NCBI RefSeq assembly: GCF_023101765.2
Contig: NC_064230.1
Coordinates: 1,116,001-1,180,000, forward strand
Source: Spodoptera frugiperda
Lineage: Eukaryota; Arthropoda; Insecta; Lepidoptera; Noctuidae
Length of the DNA stretch: 64,000 bases
Direction of reading: 5' to 3'
Made by a program: the position numbers and the translations under genes. This document shows positions 52,754 to 64,000 of this stretch, piece after piece; position 1 is the stretch's first letter, and every line of letters begins with the position of its first letter. The notes under the pieces are model-generated. The model searched no databases. It saw only the letters and a list, made by a program, of their open reading frames with translations, and was not told the DNA's origin.

Positions 52754-55700
52754 TTAAGAAGATTCGTAATACTCCGACGATTGCTTCTTGCTATTTTTTG
52801 AGCTTTCAGACTTACTACTCTTTTTACTTCTGTAGTAGTAAGTACCATCTTCTGTTGTTTGCTTATACTCCGATTCATCATTTTGCTCGTTTTGAGACCC
52901 ATCTTCTTGATTACTCTCTTCTGTCTTAGAGTAACTGTCAGGTCCAGATTCTTCTACTGTATAACTACTGGAATTGGAGTAAGAAGAGTCATCCTGATCC
53001 ATTCCAGAAGACTTGTATGTGGTACCATCTGATTCATCTTCGATTTCATAAGTGTATTCATCACCATCAGCGAATTGGTTGCTTCTTCTGGAGCCTTTGA
53101 TTCTTCTGTAGATGACGGTCTTAGATCTGCCATCTTCGTCGCTAGGATCAAAGTCTGCATTGGTGGTTTTCCTGAAGGTATTGCCGTAGTATACGATGTA
53201 ACAGCGATTTGATCGAGTCCTAGACTTTTTAGAACTACTTTCCTGAGATTCAGAGCTTGATGATTCATCGAATTCCTCATATTCTATGTCTTCAAAACCA
53301 GAATCCTGGTCGTCATCGTCAGGAGACTGTCCGGGCTTGCCAGGCTTGCCGGGCTTGCCTGGCTTGCCTGGTTTCTTGCCACCCTGTCCAGGTTTCTTGG
53401 GGTTGGTCTCGTCGTCATCATCATTGTCATCAGGAGACTGTCCGGGCTTGCCGGGCTTGCCGGGCTTGCCTGGCTTGCCTGGTTTCTTGCCACCCTGTCC
53501 AGGTTTCTTGGGGTTGGTCTCATCGTCATCGTCCTTGTCATCAGGAGACTGTCCGGGCTTGCCGGGCTTGCCGGGCTTGCCTGGTTTCTTGCCACCTTGT
53601 CCAGGTTTCTTGGGGTTGGTCTCGTCGTCATCATCATTGTCATCAGGAGACTGTCCGGGCTTGCCGGGCTTGCCGGGCTTGCCTGGCTTGCCTGGTTTCT
53701 TGCCACCCTGTCCAGGTTTCTTGGGGTTGGTCTCATCGTCATCGTCATTGTCATCAGGAGACTGTCCGGGCTTGCCGGGCTTGCCGGGCTTGCCTGGCTT
53801 GCCTGGTTTCTTGCCACCCTGTCCAGGTTTCTTGGGGTTGGTCTCATCGTCATCATCATTGTCATCAGGAGACTGTCCGGGCTTGCCGGGCTTGCCTGGC
53901 TTGCCTGGTTTCTTGCCACCCTGTCCAGGTTTTTTGGGGTTGGTCTCATCGTCATCGTCCTTGTCATCAGGAGACTGTCCGGGCTTGCCGGGCTTGCCTG
54001 GCTTGCCTGGTTTCTTGCCACCCTGTCCAGGTTTCTTGGGGTTGGTCTCGTCGTCATCATCATTGTCATCAGGAGACTGTCCGGGCTTGCCGGGCTTGCC
54101 TGGCTTGCCTGGTTTCTTGCCACCCTGTCCAGGTTTCTTGGGGTTGGTCTCATCGTCATCGTCCTTGTCATCAGGAGACTGTCCGGGCTTGCCGGGCTTG
54201 CCTGGCTTGCCTGGTTTCTTGCCACCCTGTCCAGGTTTCTTGGGGTTGGTCTCGTCGTCATCATCATTGTCATCAGGAGACTGTCCGGGCTTGCCGGGCT
54301 TGCCTGGCTTGCCTGGTTTCTTGCCACCCTGTCCAGGTTTCTTGGGGTTGGTCTCGTCGTCATCATCATTGTCATCAGGAGACTGTCCGGGCTTGCCGGG
54401 CTTGCCTGGCTTGCCTGGTTTCTTGCCACCCTGTCCAGGTTTCTTGGGGTTGGTCTCGTCGTCATCATCATTGTCATCAGGAGACTGTCCGGGCTTGCCG
54501 GGCTTGCCGGGCTTGCCTGGCTTGCCTGGTTTCTTGCCACCCTGTCCAGGTTTCTTGGGGTTGGTCTCGTCGTCATCATCATTGTCATCAGGAGACTGTC
54601 CGGGCTTGCCGGGCTTGCCGGGCTTGCCTGGCTTGCCTGGTTTCTTGCCACCCTGTCCAGGTTTCTTGGGGTTGGTCTCGTCGTCATCATCATTGTCATC
54701 AGGAGACTGTCCGGGCTTGCCGGGCTTGCCTGGCTTGCCTGGTTTCTTGCCACCCTGTCCAGGTTTCTTGGGGTTGGTCTCATCGTCATCGTCCTTGTCA
54801 TCAGGAGACTGTCCGGGCTTGCCGGGCTTGCCGGGCTTGCCTGGCTTGCCTGGTTTCTTGCCACCCTGTCCAGGTTTCTTGGGGTTGGTCTCATCGTCAT
54901 CGTCATTGTCATCAGGAGACTGTCCGGGCTTGCCGGGCTTGCCGGGCTTGCCTGGCTTGCCTGGTTTCTTGCCACCCTGTCCAGGTTTCTTGGGGTTGGT
55001 CTCATCGTCATCGTCCTTGTCATCAGGAGACTGTCCGGGCTTGCCGGGCTTGCCGGGCTTGCCTGGCTTGCCTGGTTTCTTGCCACCCTGTCCAGGTTTC
55101 TTGGGGTTGGTCTCATCGTCATCATCATTGTCATCAGGAGACTGTCCGGGCTTGCCGGGCTTGCCGGGCTTGCCTGGCTTGCCTGGTTTCTTGCCACCCT
55201 GTCCAGGTTTCTTGGGGTTGGTCTCATCGTCATCGTCCTTGTCATCAGGAGACTGTCCGGGCTTGCCGGGCTTACCGGGCTTGCCTGGCTTGCCTGGTTT
55301 CTTGCCACCCTGTCCAGGTTTCTTGGGGTTGGTCTCGTCGTCATCATCATTGTCATCAGGAGACTGTCCGGGCTTGCCGGGCTTGCCGGGCTTGCCGGGC
55401 TTGCCTGGCTTGCCTGGTTTCTTGCCACCCTGTCCAGGTTTCTTGGGGTTGGTCTCATCGTCATCGTCATTGTCATCAGGAGACTGTCCGGGCTTGCCGG
55501 GCTTGCCTGGCTTGCCTGGTTTCTTGCCACCCTGTCCAGGTTTCTTGGGGTTGGTCTCATCGTCATCATCATTGTCATCAGGAGACTGTCCGGGCTTGCC
55601 GGGCTTGCCTGGCTTGCCTGGTTTCTTGCCACCCTGTCCAGGTTTTTTGGGGTTGGTCTCATCGTCATCGTCCTTGTCATCAGGAGACTGTCCGGGCTTG

Positions 55701-58700
55701 CCGGGCTTGCCTGGCTTGCCTGGTTTCTTGCCACCCTGTCCAGGTTTCTTGGGGTTGGTCTCGTCGTCATCATCATTGTCATCAGGAGACTGTCCGGGCT
55801 TGCCTTGCTTGCCTGGCTTGCCTGGTTTCTTGCCACCCTGTCCAGGTTTCTTGGGGTTGGTCTCATCGTCATCGTCTTTGTCATCAGGAGACTGTCCGGG
55901 CTTGCCGGGCTTGCCTGGCTTGCCTGGTTTCTTGCCACCCTGTCCAGGTTTCTTGGGGTTGGTCTCGTCGTCATCATCATTGTCATCAGGAGACTGTCCG
56001 GGCTTGCCGGGCTTGCCTGGCTTGCCTGGTTTCTTGCCACCCTGTCCAGGTTTCTTGGGGTTGGTCTCGTCGTCATCATCATTGTCATCAGGAGACTGTC
56101 CGGGCTTGCCGGGCTTGCCTGGCTTGCCTGGTTTCTTGCCACCCTGTCCAGGTTTCTTGGGGTTGGTCTCGTCGTCATCATCATTGTCATCAGGAGACTG
56201 TCCGGGCTTGCCGGGCTTGCCGGGCTTGCCTGGCTTGCCTGGTTTCTTGCCACCCTGTCCAGGTTTCTTGGGGTTGGTCTCGTCGTCATCATCATTGTCA
56301 TCAGGAGACTGTCCGGGCTTGCCGGGCTTGCCGGGCTTGCCTGGCTTGCCTGGTTTCTTGCCACCCTGTCCAGGTTTCTTGGGGTTGGTCTCGTCGTCAT
56401 CATCATTGTCATCAGGAGACTGTCCGGGCTTGCCGGGCTTGCCTGGCTTGCCTGGTTTCTTGCCACCCTGTCCAGGTTTCTTGGGGTTGGTCTCATCGTC
56501 ATCGTCCTTGTCATCAGGAGACTGTCCGGGCTTGCCGGGCTTGCCGGGCTTGCCTGGCTTGCCTGGTTTCTTGCCACCCTGTCCAGGTTTCTTGGGGTTG
56601 GTCTCATCGTCATCGTCATTGTCATCAGGAGACTGTCCGGGCTTGCCGGGCTTGCCGGGCTTGCCTGGCTTGCCTGGTTTCTTGCCACCCTGTCCAGGTT
56701 TCTTGGGGTTGGTCTCATCGTCATCGTCCTTGTCATCAGGAGACTGTCCGGGCTTGCCGGGCTTGCCGGGCTTGCCTGGCTTGCCTGGTTTCTTGCCACC
56801 CTGTCCAGGTTTCTTGGGGTTGGTCTCGTCGTCATCATCATTGTCATCAGGAGACTGTCCGGGCTTGCCGGGCTTGCCGGGCTTGCCGGGCTTGCCTGGC
56901 TTGCCTGGTTTCTTGCCACCCTGTCCAGGTTTCTTGGGGTTGGTCTCATCGTCATCGTCATTGTCATCAGGAGACTGTCCGGGCTTGCCGGGCTTGCCTG
57001 GCTTGCCTGGTTTCTTGCCACCCTGTCCAGGTTTCTTGGGGTTGGTCTCATCGTCATCGTCCTTGTCATCAGGAGACTGTCCGGGCTTGCCGGGCTTGCC
57101 TGGCTTGCCTGGTTTCTTGCCACCCTGTCCAGGTTTCTTGGGGTTGGTCTCATCGTCATCGTCATTGTCATCAGGAGACTGTCCGGGCTTGCCGGGCTTG
57201 CCTGGCTTGCCTGGTTTCTTGCCACCCTGTCCAGGTTTCTTGGGGTTGGTCTCATCGTCATCGTCCTTGTCATCAGGAGACTGTCCGGGCTTGCCGGGCT
57301 TGCCTGGCTTGCCTGGTTTCTTGCCACCCTGTCCAGGTTTCTTGGGGTTGGTCTCGTCGTCATCATCATTGTCATCAGGAGACTGTCCGGGCTTGCCGGG
57401 CTTGCCTGGCTTGCCTGGTTTCTTGCCACCCTGTCCAGGTTTCTTGGGGTTGGTCTCGTCGTCATCATCATTGTCATCAGGAGACTGTCCGGGCTTGCCG
57501 GGCTTGCCGGGCTTGCCTGGCTTGCCTGGTTTCTTGCCACCCTGTCCAGGTTTCTTGGGGTTGGTCTCGTCGTCATCATCATTGTCATCAGGAGACTGTC
57601 CGGGCTTGCCGGGCTTGCCTGGCTTGCCTGGTTTCTTGCCACCCTGTCCAGGTTTCTTGGGGTTGGTCTCATCGTCATCGTCCTTGTCATCAGGAGACTG
57701 TCCGGGCTTGCCGGGCTTGCCGGGCTTGCCTGGCTTGCCTGGTTTCTTGCCACCCTGTCCAGGTTTCTTGGGGTTGGTCTCATCGTCATCGTCATTGTCA
57801 TCAGGAGACTGTCCGGGCTTGCCGGGCTTGCCGGGCTTGCCTGGCTTGCCTGGTTTCTTGCCACCCTGTCCAGGTTTCTTGGGGTTGGTCTCATCGTCAT
57901 CGTCATTGTCATCAGGAGACTGTCCGGGCTTGCCGGGCTTGCCTGGCTTGCCTGGTTTCTTGCCACCCTGTCCAGGTTTCTTGGGGTTGGTCTCATCGTC
58001 ATCGTCATTGTCATCAGGAGACTGTCCGGGCTTGCCGGGCTTGCCTGGCTTGCCTGGTTTCTTGCCACCCTGTCCAGGTTTCTTGGGGTTGGTCTCATCG
58101 TCATCGTCATTGTCATCAGGAGACTGTCCGGGCTTGCCGGGCTTGCCGGGCTTGCCTGGCTTGCCTGGTTTCTTGCCACCCTGTCCAGGTTTCTTGGGGT
58201 TGGTCTCATCGTCATCATCATTGTCATCAGGAGACTGTCCGGGCTTGCCGGGCTTGCCTGGCTTGCCTGGTTTCTTGCCACCCTGTCCAGGTTTCTTGGG
58301 GTTGGTCTCGTCGTCATCATCATTGTCATCAGGAGACTGTCCGGGCTTGCCGGGCTTGCCTGGCTTGCCTGGTTTCTTGCCACCCTGTCCAGGTTTCTTG
58401 GGGTTGGTCTCATCGTCATCGTCCTTGTCATCAGGAGACTGTCCGGGCTTGCCGGGCTTGCCTGGCTTGCCTGGTTTCTTGCCACCCTGTCCAGGTTTCT
58501 TGGGGTTGGTCTCATCGTCATCGTCATTGTCATCAGGAGACTGTCCGGGCTTGCCGGGCTTGCCGGGCTTGCCTGGCTTGCCTGGTTTCTTGCCACCCTG
58601 TCCAGGTTTCTTGGGGTTGGTCTCATCGTCATCGTCATTGTCATCAGGAGACTGTCCGGGCTTGCCGGGCTTGCCTGGCTTGCCTGGTTTCTTGCCACCC

Positions 58701-61700
58701 TGTCCAGGTTTCTTGGGGTTGGTCATGTCGTCATCGTCATTGTCATCAGGAGACTGTCCGGGCTTGCCGGGCTTGCCTGGCTTGCCTGGTTTCTTGCCAC
58801 CCTGTCCAGGTTTCTTGGGGTTGGTCTCGTCGTCATCATCATTGTCATCAGGAGACTGTCCGGGCTTGCCGGGCTTGCCTGGCTTGCCTGGTTTCTTGCC
58901 ACCCTGTCCAGGTTTCTTGGGGTTGGTCTCGTCGTCATCATCATTGTCATCAGGAGACTGTCCGGGCTTGCCGGGCTTGCCGGGCTTGCCTGGCTTGCCT
59001 GGTTTCTTGCCACCCTGTCCAGGTTTCTTGGGGTTGGTCTCATCGTCATCGTCATTGTCATCAGGAGACTGTCCGGGCTTGCCGGGCTTGCCTGGCTTGC
59101 CTGGTTTCTTGCCACCCTGTCCAGGTTTCTTGGGGTTGGTCTCATCGTCATCGTCATTGTCATCAGGAGACTGTCCGGGCTTGCCGGGCTTGCCTGGCTT
59201 GCCTGGTTTCTTGCCACCCTGTCCAGGTTTCTTGGGGTTGGTCTCATCGTCATCGTCATTGTCATCAGGAGACTGTCCGGGCTTGCCGGGCTTGCCGGGC
59301 TTGCCTGGCTTGCCTGGTTTCTTGCCACCCTGTCCAGGTTTCTTGGGGTTGGTCTCATCGTCATCATCATTGTCATCAGGAGACTGTCCGGGCTTGCCGG
59401 GCTTGCCTGGCTTGCCTGGTTTCTTGCCACCCTGTCCAGTTTCTTGGGGTTGGTCAGGTTTCTTGGGGTTGGTCTCGTCGTCATCATCATTGTCATCAGG
59501 AGACTGTCCGGGCTTGCCGGGCTTGCCTGGCTTGCCTGGTTTCTTGCCACCCTGTCCAGGTTTCTTGGGGTTGGTCTCATCGTCATCGTCATTGTCATCA
59601 GGAGACTGTCCGGGCTTGCCGGGCTTGCCTGGCTTGCCTGGTTTCTTGCCACCCTGTCCAGGTTTCTTGGGGTTGGTCTCGTCGTCATCATCATTGTCAT
59701 CAGGAGACTGTCCGGGCTTGCCGGGCTTGCCTGGCTTGCCTGGTTTCTTGCCACCCTGTCCAGGTTTCTTGGGGTTGGTCTCATCGTCATCGTCATTGTC
59801 ATCAGGAGACTGTCCGGGCTTGCCGGGCTTGCCTGGCTTGCCTGGTTTCTTGCCACCCTGTCCAGGTTTCTTGGGGTTGGTCTCATCGTCATCGTCATTG
59901 TCATCAGGAGACTGTCCGGGCTTGCCGGGCTTGCCTGGCTTGCCTGGTTTCTTGCCACCCTGTCCAGGTTTCTTGGGGTTGGTCTCATCGTCATCATCAT
60001 TGTCATCAGGAGACTGTCCGGGCTTGCCGGGCTTGCCTGGCTTGCCTGGTTTCTTGCCACCCTGTCCAGGTTTCTTGGGGTTGGTCTCGTCGTCATCATC
60101 ATTGTCATCAGGAGACTGTCCGGGCTTGCCGGGCTTGCCGGGCTTGCCTGGCTTGCCTGGTTTCTTGCCACCCTGTCCAGGTTTCTTGGGGTTGGTCTCG
60201 TCGTCATCATCATTGTCATCAGGAGACTGTCCGGGCTTGCCGGGCTTGCCGGGCTTGCCTGGCTTGCCTGGTTTCTTGCCACCCTGTCCAGGTTTCTTGG
60301 GGTTGGTCTCGTCGTCATCATCATTGTCATCAGGAGACTGTCCGGGCTTGCCGGGCTTGCCTGGCTTGCCTGGTTTCTTGCCACCCTGTCCAGGTTTCTT
60401 GGGGTTGGTCTCGTCGTCATCATCATTGTCATCAGGAGACTGTCCGGGCTTGCCGGGCTTGCCTGGCTTGCCTGGTTTCTTGCCACCCTGTCCAGGTTTC
60501 TTGGGGTTGGTCTCATCGTCATCGTCATTGTCATCAGGAGACTGTCCGGGCTTGCCGGGCTTGCCGGGCTTGCCTGGCTTGCCTGGTTTCTTGCCACCCT
60601 GTCCAGGTTTCTTGGGGTTGGTCTCGTCGTCATCATCATTGTCATCAGGAGACTGTCCGGGCTTGCCGGGCTTGCCTGGCTTGCCTGGTTTCTTGCCACC
60701 CTGTCCAGGTTTCTTGGGGTTGGTCTCATCGTCATCGTCATTGTCATCAGGAGACTGTCCGGGCTTGCCGGGCTTGCCTGGCTTGCCTGGTTTCTTGCCA
60801 CCCTGTCCAGGTTTCTTGGGGTTGGTCTCATCGTCATCATCATTGTCATCAGGAGACTGTCCGGGCTTGCCGGGCTTGCCTGGCTTGCCTGGTTTCTTGC
60901 CACCCTGTCCAGGTTTCTTGGGGTTGGTCTCATCGTCATCGTCATTGTCATCAGGAGACTGTCCGGGCTTGCCGGGCTTGCCGGGCTTGCCTGGCTTGCC
61001 TGGTTTCTTGCCACCCTGTCCAGGTTTCTTGGGGTTGGTCTCATCGTCATCGTCATTGTCATCAGGAGACTGTCCGGGCTTGCCGGGCTTGCCGGGCTTG
61101 CCTGGCTTGCCTGGTTTCTTGCCACCCTGTCCAGGTTTCTTGGGGTTGGTCTCATCGTCATCGTCATTGTCATCAGGAGACTGTCCGGGCTTGCCGGGCT
61201 TGCCTGGCTTGCCTGGTTTCTTGCCACCCTGTCCAGGTTTCTTGGGGTTGGTCTCATCGTCATCGTCATTGTCATCAGGAGACTGTCCGGGCTTGCCGGG
61301 CTTGCCTGGCTTGCCTGGTTTCTTGCCACCCTGTCCAGGTTTCTTGGGGTTGGTCTCATCGTCATCATCATTGTCATCAGGAGACTGTCCGGGCTTGCCG
61401 GGCTTGCCTGGCTTGCCTGGTTTCTTGCCACCCTGTCCAGGTTTCTTGGGGTTGGTCTCGTCGTCATCATCATTGTCATCAGGAGACTGTCCGGGCTTGC
61501 CGGGCTTGCCTGGCTTGCCTGGTTTCTTGCCACCCTGTCCAGGTTTCTTGGGGTTGGTCTCATCGTCATCGTCATTGTCATCAGGAGACTGTCCGGGCTT
61601 GCCGGGCTTGCCTGGCTTGCCTGGTTTCTTGCCACCCTGTCCAGGTTTCTTGGGGTTGGTCTCATCGTCATCATCATTGTCATCAGGAGACTGTCCGGGC

Positions 61701-64000
61701 TTGCCGGGCTTGCCGGGCTTGCCTGGCTTGCCTGGTTTCTTGCCACCCTGTCCAGGTTTCTTGGGGTTGGTCTCATCGTCATCGTCATTGTCATCAGGAG
61801 ACTGTCCGGGCTTGCCGGGCTTGCCGGGCTTGCCTGGCTTGCCTGGTTTCTTGCCACCCTGTCCAGGTTTCTTGGGGTTGGTCTCATCGTCATCATCATT
61901 GTCATCAGGAGACTGTCCGGGCTTGCCGGGCTTGCCTGGCTTGCCTGGTTTCTTGCCACCCTGTCCAGGTTTCTTGGGGTTGGTCTCATCGTCATCGTCA
62001 TTGTCATCAGGAGACTGTCCGGGCTTGCCGGGCTTGCCGGGCTTGCCTGGCTTGCCTGGTTTCTTGCCACCCTGTCCAGGTTTCTTGGGGTTGGTCTCAT
62101 CGTCATCGTCATTGTCATCAGGAGACTGTCCGGGCTTGCCGGGCTTGCCGGGCTTGCCTGGCTTGCCTGGTTTCTTGCCACCCTGTCCAGGTTTCTTGGG
62201 GTTGGTCTCATCGTCATCGTCATTGTCATCAGGAGACTGTCCGGGCTTGCCGGGCTTGCCGGGCTTGCCTGGCTTGCCTGGTTTCTTGCCACCCTGTCCA
62301 GGTTTCTTGGGGTTGGTCTCATCGTCATCATCATTGTCATCAGGAGACTGTCCGGGCTTGCCGGGCTTGCCTGGCTTGCCTGGTTTCTTGCCACCCTGTC
62401 CAGGTTTCTTGGGGTTGGTCTCATCGTCATCGTCATTGTCATCAGGAGACTGTCCGGGCTTGCCGGGCTTGCCGGGCTTGCCTGGCTTGCCTGGTTTCTT
62501 GCCACCCTGTCCAGGTTTCTTGGGGTTGGTCTCATCGTCATCATCATTGTCATCAGGAGACTGTCCGGGCTTGCCGGGCTTGCCTGGCTTGCCTGGTTTC
62601 TTGCCACCCTGTCCAGGTTTCTTGGGGTTGGTCTCATCGTCATCGTCATTGTCATCAGGAGACTGTCCGGGCTTGCCGGGCTTGCCTGGCTTGCCTGGTT
62701 TCTTGCCACCCTGTCCAGGTTTCTTGGGGTTGGTCTCATCGTCATCGTCATTGTCATCAGGAGACTGTCCGGGCTTGCCGGGCTTGCCTGGCTTGCCTGG
62801 TTTCTTGCCACCCTGTCCAGGTTTCTTGGGGTTGGTCTCATCGTCATCGTCATTGTCATCAGGAGACTGTCCGGGCTTGCCGGGCTTGCCGGGCTTGCCT
62901 GGCTTGCCTGGTTTCTTGCCACCCTGTCCAGGTTTCTTGGGGTTGGTCTCATCGTCATCGTCATTGTCATCAGGAGACTGTCCGGGCTTGCCGGGCTTGC
63001 CTGGCTTGCCTGGTTTCTTGCCACCCTGTCCAGGTTTCTTGGGGTTGGTCTCATCGTCATCATCATTGTCATCAGGAGACTGTCCGGGCTTGCCGGGCTT
63101 GCCTGGCTTGCCTGGTTTCTTGCCACCCTGTCCAGGTTTCTTGGGGTTGGTCTCATCGTCATCGTCATTGTCATCAGGAGACTGTCCGGGCTTGCCGGGC
63201 TTGCCTGGCTTGCCTGGTTTCTTGCCACCCTGTCCAGGTTTCTTGGGGTTGGTCTCATCGTCATCGTCATTGTCATCAGGAGACTGTCCGGGCTTGCCGG
63301 GCTTGCCTGGCTTGCCTGGTTTCTTGCCACCCTGTCCAGGTTTCTTGGGGTTGGTCTCATCGTCATCGTCATTGTCATCAGGAGACTGTCCGGGCTTGCC
63401 GGGCTTGCCGGGCTTGCCTGGCTTGCCTGGTTTCTTGCCACCCTGTCCAGGTTTCTTGGGGTTGGTCTCATCGTCATCATCATTGTCATCAGGAGACTGT
63501 CCGGGCTTGCCGGGCTTGCCTGGCTTGCCTGGTTTCTTGCCACCCTGTCCAGGTTTCTTGGGGTTGGTCTCATCGTCATCGTCCTTGTCATCAGGAGACT
63601 GTCCGGGCTTGCCTGGCTTGCCTGGGCTTGTCCGGGCTTGCCGGGCTTGCCTGGCTTGCCTGGTTTCTTGCCACCCTGTCCAGGTTTCTTGGGGTTGGTC
63701 TCATCGTCATCATCATTGTCATCAGGAGACTGTCCGGGCTTGCCGGGCTTGCCTGGCTTGCCTGGTTTCTTGCCACCCTGTCCAGGTTTCTTGGGGTTGG
63801 TCTCATCGTCATCGTCATTGTCATCAGGAGACTGTCCGGGCTTGCCGGGCTTGCCGGGCTTGCCTGGCTTGCCTGGTTTCTTGCCACCCTGTCCAGGTTT
63901 CTTGGGGTTGGTCTCATCGTCATCGTCATTGTCATCAGGAGACTGTCCGGGCTTGCCGGGCTTGCCGGGCTTGCCTGGCTTGCCTGGTTTCTTGCCACCC
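52754..64000 (-). CDS. Giant repetitive polyampholyte protein, 3' part, partial
   Basis: From the right edge to ~53310 the minus strand encodes ~100 repeats of NPKKPGQGGK, a run of three to five KPG triplets, then QSPDDNDDDDET. A unique ~185-residue tail follows, with Ser/Glu runs (DESSSSESQESSSKKS), one Cys (RSNRCYIVYYGN), an acidic middle and a Ser/Lys/Tyr-rich end (KKQSSEYYESS), then stop. The frame is open from 52754 to ~63.6 kb; the ATG at 58724-58726 is an internal Glu-to-Met change, not a start. At ~63.61-63.64 kb a 29-bp irregular segment shifts the frame, so upstream repeats are out of frame as assembled. The start, signal peptide and promoter lie outside the window. I do not recognise the family; composition suggests a secreted structural or adhesive protein. 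Confidence 0.75.
53320..64000 (-). repeat. Coding minisatellite: units of 102, 111 and 120 bp, with a 1,491-bp higher-order repeat
   Basis: Units differ by one or two 9-bp KPG codon triplets and by Asn/Lys at one position in the Asp block. Two rare 120-bp units start at equivalent points ~55361 and ~56852, exactly 1,491 bp apart, and the 14-unit pattern between them recurs. Odd units are an 18-bp in-frame insertion near 59440-59460 and a KQG variant near 55805. Confidence 0.9.

Noticed and set aside
58724..58726. ATG as the start of the repeat protein
   Set aside because: It replaces the usual Glu codon in one unit, and the frame continues upstream for about 5 kb.
53284..63998. Very long minus-strand frames reading ASQASPASPDSLLMTMTMTM
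   Set aside because: They are the second frame of the KPG repeat. They lack the conserved tail and exist because the unit has no stop in that frame.
53320..64000. Regularly spaced repeats that could be mistaken for a CRISPR array or satellite DNA
   Set aside because: Unit lengths are multiples of three, encode one protein frame and have no unique spacers.

Overview
The window looks like nuclear DNA from a moth (Lepidoptera, probably a noctuoid). The evidence is an AT-rich background, intron-rich secreted lipase genes, Lep1-type Helitrons that end in CTAG between A and T, dense tRNA-related SINEs, and a Dong-like LINE sitting in a TAA microsatellite. There is no sign of prokaryotic or viral gene organisation. 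Repeats are called by comparing copies within the window. Family labels such as 'SINE A' or 'MITE H' are mine unless a published family is named.

Layout. 1-4.9 kb is a patchwork of MITEs, SINEs and Helitrons. 4.9-9.2 kb is a CR1/Jockey-type LINE with an intact endonuclease/RT ORF2 and an ORF1 broken by one base. 9.2-14.4 kb is a Dong/R4-type LINE on the minus strand with a full-length ORF, bounded by TTA repeats and adjoined by a second, shorter Dong-like 3' tail. 14.5-14.8 kb is the 3' end of an RTE-type LINE. 16.6-25.7 kb and 31.4-41.2 kb are two tandem, same-strand, eight-exon genes for secreted neutral (pancreatic-type) lipases. Their intron phases are identical, and both keep the Ser-Asp-His triad. 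41.2-52 kb is repeat-rich intergenic DNA that holds a 968-bp TRIM-like LTR element nested in a SINE, and one unassigned possible exon. 52.1-64 kb (minus strand, running off the right edge) is the 3' part of a gene for a very large repetitive protein. It has about 100 tandem units of 34, 37 or 40 residues in which a Lys-Pro-Gly block alternates with an Asp block, followed by a unique Ser/Glu/Tyr-rich tail.

The two lipases probably arose by tandem duplication and act extracellularly, plausibly in the gut lumen. Both have a short signal peptide, and both have GATA-type sites and a TATA-like box just upstream of the ATG. The repeat protein is unrelated to them. Its alternating charge blocks suggest a secreted structural or adhesive material such as a silk-gland or cement product, but I do not recognise the family.

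The most notable observations are: the end of lipase-1 exon 3 amplified four times with its splice donor and kept in frame; a Helitron inserted 9 bp past a lipase-2 donor; the charge-balanced repeat protein with a 1,491-bp higher-order repeat and a frame break near 63.6 kb; and the TRIM with a clean empty-site reconstruction.
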